A stretch of 29,871 bases of DNA from SZUA-378 sp036652815 (GTDB lineage: Bacteria > Bacillota > Clostridia > Lachnospirales > Lachnospiraceae). The stretch is taken from contig JAVVVE010000028.1 in the NCBI GenBank assembly GCA_036652815.1, positions 1 through 29,871 on the forward strand, given 5' to 3'. Of the stretch, positions 16,628-24,427 are shown piece after piece; position 1 is the stretch's first letter; every line of letters starts with the position of its first letter. The position numbers were made by a program, and so were the translations under genes. The notes under the pieces are model-generated. The model had not been told where the DNA came from, did no database searches, and worked only from the letters and a program-made list of their open reading frames with translations.

Positions 16628-19012
16628 TTATACCAATACCAGATTCTCTGCATATTTCTTGATATTGGATGCATTCACATATTTCTTATAGTCATCACCA
16701 TTGACTACAACTAAAGTGGGTGCCTGCATGATACCATAACGATTGGCCAGTTCTATATTTTCTTCTGCATCAATCAGAACATACTGCTGGTCTTTCAGAT
16801 ACTCTTTGGCAAGCTTACAATTTGGACATGTCTTAGTCGTAAAGAGATATTGTACATTTTCAGGTGCTGACACTTGTACTGTGACATCGCTGTCATAATT
16901 AGACAGTGTAACCACACTGGTGCTAGGTCGCTTCAAAGAAGAATTCGCAATGTTATAAGTCGTCCTGTTTGCATATTCTTGTAATTTTCCATCGTTCCAA
17001 TTTTGTACCGGTCTATAGTACCCCGTAATACGGCTGTACACTTCTGTTCTTTGATGGCAAATCGGGCATTCTGCCTGCTCTCCTGCCAAATATCCATGAT
17101 CTTTACAAATAGAATAGGTAGGTGATAGCGTATAGTAAGGTAATTTATAATTACTTGCAATCGCTTTCACAAGACTTGATGCGGCTTTCCAATCCGGCAG
17201 CTTTTCTCCTAAGAACGCATGGAATACCGTACCTGATGTATAGAGTGTCTGTAAGTCATCCTGGATATCCAAAGCATCAAAGATATCCACTGTATAGTCT
17301 ACCGGTAAATGAGACGAATTGGTATAATATGGTGTATCACCCGGATGTCCCGCCGTCTTAATCGCCGGCCAATTCTTTTTGTCGTGTTTTGCAAGGCGAT
17401 AGGTTGTACTCTCTGCCGGTGTTGCTTCAAGATTATATAAATCTCCATATTCTTCCTGATAATCCGACAAACGGTTACGCATATGATTCAGTACTTCTTT
17501 GGTAAATTCCTGTGTCTTCTTCTCTGACATATCAGCACGAAGCCAATTTGCATTTAGTCCAACCTCATTCATGCCGATTAATCCTATGGTTGAAAAATGG
17601 TTGTCAAAGCTTCCGAGGTAACGACCCGTATATGGATAGAGACCTTCCTGTAACAATTTAGAGATAACACCTCTCTTCACATGAAGAGAACGTGCACAGA
17701 TATCCATCATGTGGTTCAAACGTTTATAGAAATCATCTTTGGTAGAAGACAGATAAGCGATTCTCGGCATATTAATCGTTACCACACCAACACTTCCTGT
17801 GCTCTCTCCCGATCCAAAGAATCCGCCTGTTTTCTTACGAAGTTCTCTCAGATCTAAGCGAAGCCTACAGCACATGCTGCGAACATCACTTGGCTCCATA
17901 TCGGAATTAATGAAATTAGAGAAATACGGTGTTCCATATTTGGAAGTCATCTCAAACAAAAGTCTGTTATTTTCTGTGTCTGACCAGTCAAATTCTTTGG
18001 TAATAGAATAAGTCGGAATCGGATACTGGAATCCGCGTCCATTTGCGTCTCCCTCTATCATGGTCTCGATGAATGCCTTATTAATCATATCCATCTCTTT
18101 TTTACAATCTTTATATCTAAAATCAAGTTCCTTACCACCCACTATAACCGGCAGCTCCGCAAGGTCATTTGGTACCGTCCAGTCCAATGTGATATTTGAA
18201 AAAGGTGCCTGTGTTCCCCATCTGCTTGGTGTATTTACGCCATAGATAAAAGCTTCAATGCTCTTCTTTACCTCTGCGTAACTTAAATTATCTGCTTTTA
18301 CAAAAGGAGCAAGGTAGGTATCAAAAGAAGAAAAGGCTTGTGCTCCTGCCCATTCATTCTGCATGATGCCAAGGAAATTAACCATTTGGTTGCATAATAC
18401 AGACAGATGTTTCGCAGGTGCCGAAGTAATCTTACCGCTAATACCGCCCAGTCCGTCTTTAATTAATTGTTTGAGAGACCATCCGGCACAATATCCTGTC
18501 AGCATGGATAAGTCGTGGATATGAATATCTCCATCGCGATGTGCTTCTGCAATCTCTGCGTCGTAAATCTCAGACAACCAATAGTTGGCTGTTACCGCTC
18601 CTGAGTTACTTAGGATAAGTCCACCGACCGAATATGTAACAGTAGAATTTTCTTTGACTCTCCAGTCCTCTACCTTCACATAGTTATTCACCACATCTTT
18701 GTAGTCGAGAATCGTAGATTTCATGTTTCTCATTTTCTCACGTTGTTTGCGATAGAGTATAAATGCCTTCGCTGATTCTGTATATCCTGCTTGTTCCAGT
18801 ATCTTCTCAACACTGTCCTGCATATCTTCCACATGAATACAGCCATCTTTTACCTTACTTTGAAAATCTGCCGTCACACGAAGTGCTAACAAATCCACAA
18901 TATCATTATTATATTGTACCTCTGTTGCATTAAAAGCCTTCATAATCGCATCGTTAATTTTTGCGAGGTTAAATTCTACATCTCTTCCATCTCTCTTGAT
19001 AACACTAAACAT
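16628..19012 (-). CDS. nrdD: Anaerobic ribonucleoside-triphosphate reductase with C-terminal redoxin-like domain
   Basis: Class III enzyme making deoxynucleotides without oxygen, using a glycyl radical installed by NrdG. An N-terminal ATP-cone covers about 1-90 (VIKRDGRDVEFNLAKIN). The thiyl-radical region is MCCRLRLDL. The zinc site is C636, H639, C649, C652 (CKDHG, CPIC). The probable glycyl radical is G664 in SRITGYYRPV. The usual enzyme ends soon after this. Here about 70 further residues form a thioredoxin/glutaredoxin-like domain with CPNC at 729-732 and a cis-Pro-like QAPT. I infer that the fused domain could deliver electrons to the active site, as separate redoxins do for NrdD2-type enzymes. 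nrdG is not adjacent. GGGAG lies seven bases before the ATG. NrdR boxes upstream indicate repression by NrdR. Confidence 0.95.
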   Translation of the reverse strand: MFSVIKRDGRDVEFNLAKINDAIMKAFNATEVQYNNDIVDLLALRVTADFQSKVKDGCIHVEDMQDSVEKILEQAGYTESAKAFILYRKQREKMRNMKSTILDYKDVVNNYVKVEDWRVKENSTVTYSVGGLILSNSGAVTANYWLSEIYDAEIAEAHRDGDIHIHDLSMLTGYCAGWSLKQLIKDGLGGISGKITSAPAKHLSVLCNQMVNFLGIMQNEWAGAQAFSSFDTYLAPFVKADNLSYAEVKKSIEAFIYGVNTPSRWGTQAPFSNITLDWTVPNDLAELPVIVGGKELDFRYKDCKKEMDMINKAFIETMIEGDANGRGFQYPIPTYSITKEFDWSDTENNRLLFEMTSKYGTPYFSNFINSDMEPSDVRSMCCRLRLDLRELRKKTGGFFGSGESTGSVGVVTINMPRIAYLSSTKDDFYKRLNHMMDICARSLHVKRGVISKLLQEGLYPYTGRYLGSFDNHFSTIGLIGMNEVGLNANWLRADMSEKKTQEFTKEVLNHMRNRLSDYQEEYGDLYNLEATPAESTTYRLAKHDKKNWPAIKTAGHPGDTPYYTNSSHLPVDYTVDIFDALDIQDDLQTLYTSGTVFHAFLGEKLPDWKAASSLVKAIASNYKLPYYTLSPTYSICKDHGYLAGEQAECPICHQRTEVYSRITGYYRPVQNWNDGKLQEYANRTTYNIANSSLKRPSTSVVTLSNYDSDVTVQVSAPENVQYLFTTKTCPNCKLAKEYLKDQQYVLIDAEENIELANRYGIMQAPTLVVVNGDDYKKYVNASNIKKYAENLVLV

Positions 19013-19054
19013 CTAAATTCTCCCTTCCCTTTAAAACCACTTTACCGCTTTTGC

Positions 19055-19076
19055 CGTTTATACAATGGGATAAACG
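19055..19076 (-). promoter_or_regulatory. Seven-base inverted repeat in the nrdD leader
   Basis: CGTTTAT and ATAAACG flank eight bases just after the predicted transcription start and about 40 bases before the nrdD start codon. It could form a weak hairpin in the leader RNA. No known riboswitch is recognised. Confidence 0.3.
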
Positions 19077-19089
19077 AGCCACTGGGATT

Positions 19090-19118
19090 ATTGTATCATT
19101 CCCACTTTTGAAAGTCAA
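19090..19118 (-). promoter_or_regulatory. SigA-type promoter of nrdD
   Basis: On the minus strand, TTGACT, 17 bases, then TACAAT. This is close to consensus with ideal spacing. The predicted leader is about 70 bases. The two NrdR boxes lie immediately upstream of the -35. Confidence 0.85.
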
Positions 19119-19126
19119 TACAAAAA

Positions 19127-19142
19127 ACACTATATATTGTGT
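19127..19142. promoter_or_regulatory. NrdR box, promoter-proximal
   Basis: ACACTATATATTGTGT fits the known NrdR consensus (acaCwAtATaTwGtgt). It lies eight bases upstream of the nrdD -35. NrdR is the ATP-cone repressor of ribonucleotide reductase genes. Confidence 0.88.
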
Positions 19143-19157
19143 TTGCTCAGTATGCAA

Positions 19158-19173
19158 ACATGACATATAGTGT
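19158..19173. promoter_or_regulatory. NrdR box, distal
   Basis: ACATGACATATAGTGT is a weaker copy, with one half-site conserved (ATAGTGT). It begins 31 bases from the first box, three helical turns, which is the standard spacing of paired NrdR boxes. Confidence 0.82.
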
Positions 19174-19231
19174 TTCATCTCTCTTTACAATAGTTATTAT
19201 ATACAAAAATAATTTCTTTTTTTGTGCTTTT

Positions 19232-20302
19232 TTATCTGCTCTTTAAGAATTGATATTCACGCTGTGCTTTGGTATCTCCCGGATAAGACTTTAAATACTT
19301 CTCCAGTTTAACTGCCGCCTGTTTGTAATCACTCAGATACTCATATGTAACGATCTCATTATACTGTAAGGTCTGCATGATATCATTATTTTCAAGCTTG
19401 AGGGCTGATTGAAATGCAGCTAATGCAGCATCATAATCCTTCATGACCAGTTTACATAACCCCAATTGATTATACACCTCAGGCTGTTTTTCATCCTTTT
19501 TAATATATTCCGCATAAATATTAGCAGCATAATTATAATCGCCCAGTGCTTCATAGGTTTGCCCTAACATCAGGATAACATCTACCTTCTTATTATCCTC
19601 ACTTCTGGCTTCTTCCAATGCATTTCTGGCTGTCTCATAATCCTTCAAATAATAGCTGATACGCCCTTTATCAAATTGACTGAGCTTGATTTCAGGGGTC
19701 TGCAGCAGTTTTTTTAGATAGTCCTGTCCCACCTGTGTGTATCCATTTTTATCACAGCTTAAGTAGATATCGATATAAATATCATAATTATCCGGTGCCA
19801 GCTCCATCGCTTTCTCAAAATCTGCAATCGCGGCATCATATTGACCGTTATCCATTTCTACACTGCCGCGTAAATAATAGGCATCGGATTCTTTTGGTCG
19901 AAGAGCCACGATAGCCGTATAGGTATCAAGAGCTCCTTCATAATCTCCCAGTTTATAATAAGCCGTTGCTAAGTAGTAATTGATATCATAGGCCAGGTCA
20001 TCCGGTCCACGCTTATTATAAGAAAGTGCTTTCAGTAAAGAGTCTCTGCTCTCTTCATATTGGGTGAGCCCCATATAGGCAAGTCCCTGACCTCTGCATA
20101 TCAACTGTTTATCTTCTCCATTGACCAATGCTTTCTCAAAATAAGCCAGAGCACCCTCGTAATCCAATGTCTGAATCGCAGTCATTCCAAGGTCGATATT
20201 CTCTTGCTTTCGGTTCAACGTACATCCCGTTAAGAATACACTGATACACAATAGCAAGAGGATATTTTTTATTGTTTGATTCGATTTCCTATTATTTTTC
20301 AC
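19232..20302 (-). CDS. TPR-repeat lipoprotein
   Basis: About 356 residues from a GTG start at 20302, chosen because CAGGAG lies five bases upstream. A basic N-terminus (KNNRKSNQTIKN) and hydrophobic core lead to the lipobox VFLTGC with the acylated cysteine at 27. The rest is a series of tetratricopeptide repeats, at least eight (for example YYKLGDYEGALDTYTAIV, NGQYDAAIADFEKAMELAP and MKDYDAALAAFQSALKLENN). It is anchored on the outer face of the membrane and probably acts as a protein-interaction scaffold. It overlaps the end of tcdA by 11 bases. Partner unknown. Confidence 0.88.
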   Translation of the reverse strand: MKNNRKSNQTIKNILLLLCISVFLTGCTLNRKQENIDLGMTAIQTLDYEGALAYFEKALVNGEDKQLICRGQGLAYMGLTQYEESRDSLLKALSYNKRGPDDLAYDINYYLATAYYKLGDYEGALDTYTAIVALRPKESDAYYLRGSVEMDNGQYDAAIADFEKAMELAPDNYDIYIDIYLSCDKNGYTQVGQDYLKKLLQTPEIKLSQFDKGRISYYLKDYETARNALEEARSEDNKKVDVILMLGQTYEALGDYNYAANIYAEYIKKDEKQPEVYNQLGLCKLVMKDYDAALAAFQSALKLENNDIMQTLQYNEIVTYEYLSDYKQAAVKLEKYLKSYPGDTKAQREYQFLKSR

Positions 20303-21038
20303 ATGAACTCCTGTTTTCCGATTTATCATCCCTTATTTTAGCGATCTCTTTGATGACTTCCCCTGCGATCATAAGACCTGCTACGGAAGGCACAAATGCA
20401 ACACTGCCCAGCATCCCTTGACTTCTCTTGTGCATCTGTTCTCTGGAATAAACCACTCGCAGTGCTGTAACGCCTCTGCTTCTAAGTTCTCTCCGCATCA
20501 CTTTAGCCAACGGGCATACCGAGGTCTGATAGATATCTGCTATCTCCAATGCCGTCGGGTCTAATTTATTACCGGCTCCCATACTGCTGATAATGGGTGT
20601 GCCCACGCTCTGTGCCTGTAGTACCAGTTCTATTTTAGCAGTTACTGTATCTACCGCATCTATCACATAATCATAGCGTGTAAAGTCAAATTCCGCGGAA
20701 CGATCCGGTAGATAAAAACAATGTGATACACTGACTTCTGCATCCGGATTAATTGATAAAATACGTTTTTGCATGACATCTGTCTTGTACTGTCCTATCG
20801 TATCTCTGGTGGCTATAATCTGCCTGTTCAAATTGCTGTAAGCCACCCTATCCGGATCGATTAATGCAAGATGCCCAACGCCGCTTCTGGTCAATGCTTC
20901 TACTGCATATCCGCCTACCCCGCCAATGCCAAACACGGCCACTCTGGCTTTCTTTAGATTGTGCATTCCATCTTCTCCAAGCAACTGCTGCGTCCTTAGA
21001 AAAGCATCCTCTGTATTATCATGCTGTTCTTTATTCAA
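20292..21038 (-). CDS. tcdA: tRNA threonylcarbamoyladenosine dehydratase TcdA (ThiF/E1-like)
   Basis: ATP-dependent enzyme that cyclises t6A to ct6A at position 37 of ANN-decoding tRNAs. 248 residues. The nucleotide-binding loop is VAVFGIGGVGGYAVEAL, followed by IDPDRVAYSNLNRQI, VIDAVDTVTAK, ISSMGAGNKLDP and SVCPLAKVMRRELRSRG, all typical of TcdA. The start appears to be TTG at 21038, with a GAGAG just upstream. No ATG lies between it and the conserved N-terminus except an internal one that would remove LLGEDG. It lies 50 bases after the rubredoxin-GOGAT gene. Confidence 0.9.
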   Translation of the reverse strand: MNKEQHDNTEDAFLRTQQLLGEDGMHNLKKARVAVFGIGGVGGYAVEALTRSGVGHLALIDPDRVAYSNLNRQIIATRDTIGQYKTDVMQKRILSINPDAEVSVSHCFYLPDRSAEFDFTRYDYVIDAVDTVTAKIELVLQAQSVGTPIISSMGAGNKLDPTALEIADIYQTSVCPLAKVMRRELRSRGVTALRVVYSREQMHKRSQGMLGSVAFVPSVAGLMIAGEVIKEIAKIRDDKSENRSSCEK

Positions 21039-21057
21039 TATGCTCTCACATTCCCTA

Positions 21058-21088
21058 TCTGTTTTTGTCTGTTTTTTGTCTGTTTTTA
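21058..21088. repeat. Three tandem copies of a 10-11 base T-rich unit
   Basis: TCTGTTTTTG, TCTGTTTTTTG and TCTGTTTTTA follow one another between the GOGAT stop and the tcdA start. They are rich in A on the coding strand. No hairpin is formed. Confidence 0.6.
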
Positions 21089-22498
21089 TTACGCATGTGA
21101 AATATTCGTATACTCGGATATCTCACGATTGATCGTGCATAAATCGTCCACACACAGATCATGCAGATTCTGATGGCCTGTAATTCTGGCAAACATCTCA
21201 AGCTCTTTCCTGCTGACTTCAAGGAAATTATATAGGCGCTTTGCACTATTGTCAATATGCAGTCTACTGCGAAGCTCCGGATCCTGCGTTGCAACACCTA
21301 CCGGGCACTGTCCTGTATTACACACTCTATATTGCTGGCAAGCCGCTGCCATCAGTGCTGCCGAAGCAATGGCAACTGCATCTGCTCCCATCGCAATGGC
21401 TTTGGCAAAATCAGCCGGAACCCGTAGTCCACCCGTAATCACCAGATCAATCTCCAGATGATGTTCTATGATATATTTCTTGGTTCGATACAGTGCATAG
21501 ATAGTGGGCAGCGAACTGGCATCCTTTAAAGATTTGGGACTGGCTCCTGTTGCACCACCTCTGCCATCCACCGTAACAAAATCCGGCTGTGCATAGGCGA
21601 TCCATTCCATATCCTGTTCAATATGTCCTGCGGCTATCTTGATTCCGATTGGGCGTCCACACGATTCACTTCTCAGCCAGTCTACCATTTCTTTTAAATT
21701 TTCTTTACATGCTATATTAGGGAACTTAGAAGGACTGATTACATCCTGCCCTAATGGCTTATTACGAATCTTTGCAATCTCAGGGGTAACTTTATCTCCG
21801 GGGAGATGCCCGCCCATGCCAGGCTTGGTACCTTGCCCAATCTTAATCTCTATCGCATCTGACTGCTTTAAGTTTTCTGTTGTGACGCTATATAGATTAG
21901 GTACATATTCAAATATATATTTGTATGATGCCTGTCTCTCTTCCGGTAAGATACCACCTTCTCCGCTACACATAGCAGTCTTTGACATCGCACTTCCTTT
22001 GGCAAGTGCTGTTTTGAGTTCACGGGATAACGCTCCAAACGACATATGAGATACATAAATAGGATGTGCCAATTCCATCGGTTGTTTTGCATGCTTTCCG
22101 ATGACTGTCTTGGTATTCACGACAGCACCTTGTTCCAATGGGGATGGGTTAAACTGTGCCCCCAAAATGAGGATATCTTTCCATGATAATACCGGTAAGG
22201 TTGTGCTCATGGCTTCTATAATGGGCATGCCTGTCTGTGCCATCTCGTGGATCATATGCATACAGGGTTCTTCTTCACTGGATAATCTGGCATAGTCTGA
22301 TGGATATGCCAGTGGATTTTCCTTCGTTGTCTGCTCGACTGTCTGTTCCCTTGTACCTGTTGGTTTCTCTATATCGAACTTGCTTTTATCCGCTTTGCAT
22401 ACAGGACAAGTCCAATCTTCCGGCAGCTCTTTAAACTGTTTTCCTTCTTTTTCTTCTTCATATACATACCCACATACACTGCATTTGTACTTTGCCAT
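21089..22498 (-). CDS. Rubredoxin-like domain fused to an FMN-dependent glutamate synthase domain
   Basis: 469 residues from the ATG at 22498, which has AAGGAGG eight bases upstream. The upstream in-frame ATG lies inside a hairpin and adds a non-conserved stretch. Residues 1-42 form a rubredoxin-like iron site (C6, C9, C31, C34; KCSVCG and CPVCK) with a shortened loop between knuckles. The remainder is the GltB synthase core. It shows SHMSFGALSRELKTALAKGS, GQGTKPGMGGHLPG, VTVDGRGGATGASP, ITGGLRVPADFAKAIAMGAD and a cluster-binding C387-x5-C393-x4-C398 followed by PVGVATQ. No glutamine amidotransferase domain is present, so ammonia would have to come from elsewhere. It probably makes glutamate or a related amination product using electrons relayed by the iron site (inference). 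Confidence 0.9.
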   Translation of the reverse strand: MAKYKCSVCGYVYEEEKEGKQFKELPEDWTCPVCKADKSKFDIEKPTGTREQTVEQTTKENPLAYPSDYARLSSEEEPCMHMIHEMAQTGMPIIEAMSTTLPVLSWKDILILGAQFNPSPLEQGAVVNTKTVIGKHAKQPMELAHPIYVSHMSFGALSRELKTALAKGSAMSKTAMCSGEGGILPEERQASYKYIFEYVPNLYSVTTENLKQSDAIEIKIGQGTKPGMGGHLPGDKVTPEIAKIRNKPLGQDVISPSKFPNIACKENLKEMVDWLRSESCGRPIGIKIAAGHIEQDMEWIAYAQPDFVTVDGRGGATGASPKSLKDASSLPTIYALYRTKKYIIEHHLEIDLVITGGLRVPADFAKAIAMGADAVAIASAALMAAACQQYRVCNTGQCPVGVATQDPELRSRLHIDNSAKRLYNFLEVSRKELEMFARITGHQNLHDLCVDDLCTINREISEYTNISHA

Positions 22499-22517
22499 AG
22501 TTTTGCCTCCTTTTTCT

Positions 22518-22555
22518 AAAACATCCTTTCCACCGAGTCGGTGCAAAGGATGTTT
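22518..22555 (-). promoter_or_regulatory. Long hairpin in the rubredoxin-GOGAT leader
   Basis: On the minus strand, AAACATCCTTT pairs with AAAGGATGTTT (11 bp). After one mismatch, CACCG pairs with CGGTG around a three-base loop. It ends about ten bases before the AAGGAGG site and starts just after a plausible transcription start. Only a short T-run follows, so it could be an RNA-stabilising 5' hairpin or a leaky terminator of the upstream response-regulator gene. Confidence 0.65.
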
Positions 22556-22570
22556 ATTGTATCTTTGCTT

Positions 22571-22600
22571 ATTATATTTCTTAGTCTACCAAGGCCTCAA
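22571..22600 (-). promoter_or_regulatory. Candidate promoter of the rubredoxin-GOGAT unit
   Basis: On the minus strand, TTGAGG, 18 bases, then TATAAT. The -35 lies in the last codons of the response-regulator gene. The predicted start would be just before the hairpin at 22555. Confidence 0.5.
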
Positions 22601-24272
22601 ATTGATCAATCGGTAACGGTCTGGAGAAATAGTATCCCTGTACATCGTCACACTCTATACTGCGTAAAAATTCGAACTGCCGTTTTGTCTCTACGCCCTC
22701 AGCCACCACTGACATATCGAGCCACTTAGCCATACGTATGACACTCGTTAAAATATTTCCCGCACGGTCAGAATGCTCCAGGTCATCAATGAATTTCATG
22801 TCAATCTTCAGGATATCCGCCGGTACATCTTTTAACATATTAAGAGAAGAATAGCCACTTCCAAAGTCATCGGTTAAAATCTTGAACCCATATTCTTGCA
22901 GTTTCCCCATTGTTTCTAATAATTGTCTGGCGTTATCTATGTATGCGCTCTCTGTAATCTCTAATTTTAAAGCCCTAGCATCTAAGTGATATTTTTGGAG
23001 CAGTGCTATCATATCTTCACAAAAATTCGGATTATACAAGTTCATCCTGGACACATTGACCGAGATAGGGATCTCTTTTTTTCCCTCAGTTTTTCGTTTC
23101 TTCAAATATTGACAAGTTCTTTCCCATACATAAGCATCCAATTTGGTGATAAAACCATTGCGTTCAAATAAAGGAATAAATAAACCCGGCATAATCATAC
23201 CTTTATCAGGGTGGTGCCATCGCACTAATGCTTCTGCACTGACCACCTGCTCGCTTGCGATATTGTAGATTGGCTGCAGATAAATATCAAATTGATGTTC
23301 TTCCAGTGCCGATTGCATCTCACTTACTATATATTGTTCCTCCAGCATGGTCTCTCTTAATTTGTTGTCATACATGGCATAGTGTTTCATATAATTGCCT
23401 TTAATCGTACGTAATGCAAGGCAGGCTCTGTCACACATCTGATCAATAGGAACCTCAATATTATGAATATCATATACCCCCGCATACAGGGATATCTGAT
23501 AATTCAGTTGCAGTCTGTAAAATGATTTTTCAAATTGTTGCAATAATTGTTCTACACTGATGCGGTCTTTTGGCACACAGCATACAAAGTTATCCGCCGT
23601 CAGTCGGCCATAGGTTCCGATACCCAGAACAATGTCATCAAAAGTTCTGGCAATCCCAATCAATACCGCATCTCCAACATCTGTCCCATAGAGATCATTA
23701 ATTACCTTGAAGCGCTCAATATCCCATTGGATAAGCATATATTTGATATCCGTATTGGCATGCAGCATAGCAACCGTTTTCGTGTAGAATGTTTCCCTCT
23801 GATAGATACCTGTCATAAGGTCATGTTCTGCCTGATATCGCAGCTCTTTAATCTGTTTTTCATTCATCCGCTGTTCTGTATGCTGCTGTTCTAATTGCAA
23901 TTTCGCCATAACATTCTGCACACGATGTAACACAATCTCCGGATTATACGGTTTGGTAAGGAAATCCATCGCGCCTAATTTGAGTGCTTTTAGTTCACTC
24001 TCCTCATCTCCAAATTCCGTATCGATCACAACCGGAATATTGGATAGCTGACTGTCTTGTTGAAGATATGCCAATAATTCATACCCATTCATGCGTGGCA
24101 TATTAATATCAAGAAGAATCAGCGCAATATCAGGATGGCTTTCCAATACCTGTATCGCTATTTCCCCGTCTTCTGCTTCTACTAATTCATAGTTTTGCTT
24201 AAAGATCCCCCGTAACACTGCCCTATTGGTCTTACTGTCATCTACAATCAATATTTCAGGTCTTTTATCCAT
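22581..24272 (-). CDS. Response regulator with degenerate GGDEF and active-looking EAL domain
   Basis: 563 residues. An N-terminal receiver has the acidic pair D11/D12, phosphoacceptor D55 (LILLDINMP) and K107 (LTKPY). The GGDEF domain (about 145-305) has LTADNF at 224-229 where the motif should be, so diguanylate cyclase activity is unlikely. It may bind GTP or act as a linker. The EAL domain (about 315-560) keeps E347-A-L, N406, E438/E441, D468/D469, K489, E525 and Q545 (QGYYF), the c-di-GMP phosphodiesterase set. I infer that phosphorylation controls c-di-GMP hydrolysis. No cognate histidine kinase is in the window. GGAGG lies seven bases before the ATG and it has its own strong promoter. 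Confidence 0.94.
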   Translation of the reverse strand: MDKRPEILIVDDSKTNRAVLRGIFKQNYELVEAEDGEIAIQVLESHPDIALILLDINMPRMNGYELLAYLQQDSQLSNIPVVIDTEFGDEESELKALKLGAMDFLTKPYNPEIVLHRVQNVMAKLQLEQQHTEQRMNEKQIKELRYQAEHDLMTGIYQRETFYTKTVAMLHANTDIKYMLIQWDIERFKVINDLYGTDVGDAVLIGIARTFDDIVLGIGTYGRLTADNFVCCVPKDRISVEQLLQQFEKSFYRLQLNYQISLYAGVYDIHNIEVPIDQMCDRACLALRTIKGNYMKHYAMYDNKLRETMLEEQYIVSEMQSALEEHQFDIYLQPIYNIASEQVVSAEALVRWHHPDKGMIMPGLFIPLFERNGFITKLDAYVWERTCQYLKKRKTEGKKEIPISVNVSRMNLYNPNFCEDMIALLQKYHLDARALKLEITESAYIDNARQLLETMGKLQEYGFKILTDDFGSGYSSLNMLKDVPADILKIDMKFIDDLEHSDRAGNILTSVIRMAKWLDMSVVAEGVETKRQFEFLRSIECDDVQGYYFSRPLPIDQFEALVD

Positions 24273-24353
24273 TGATATTCCTCCATTAATTTCTCAGACC
24301 CCTGTTTACTCACATTTTCTTATTTATTTCTGAATTTTCCCTAACTATTCTTC

Positions 24354-24382
24354 ATTATATCATTAATTATTCTCCATTACAA
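24354..24382 (-). promoter_or_regulatory. Strong promoter of the REC-GGDEF-EAL gene
   Basis: On the minus strand, TTGTAA, 17 bases, then a consensus TATAAT. The leader is about 75 bases, AT-rich, without a recognisable c-di-GMP riboswitch core. Confidence 0.8.
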
Positions 24383-24427
24383 GAAAAGTCTGCCTATTTT
24401 GATATTTATATCTATTTTAATCGGTTA

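Noticed and set aside
22498..22546. Longer start for the rubredoxin-GOGAT protein
   Set aside because: The extra N-terminus would be encoded by the hairpin and ribosome-binding site; the ATG at 22498 has AAGGAGG at good spacing and begins the conserved iron-site domain.
24273..24353. c-di-GMP (GEMM) riboswitch in the leader of the EAL gene
   Set aside because: The AT-rich leader lacks the conserved GEMM core and paired stems.
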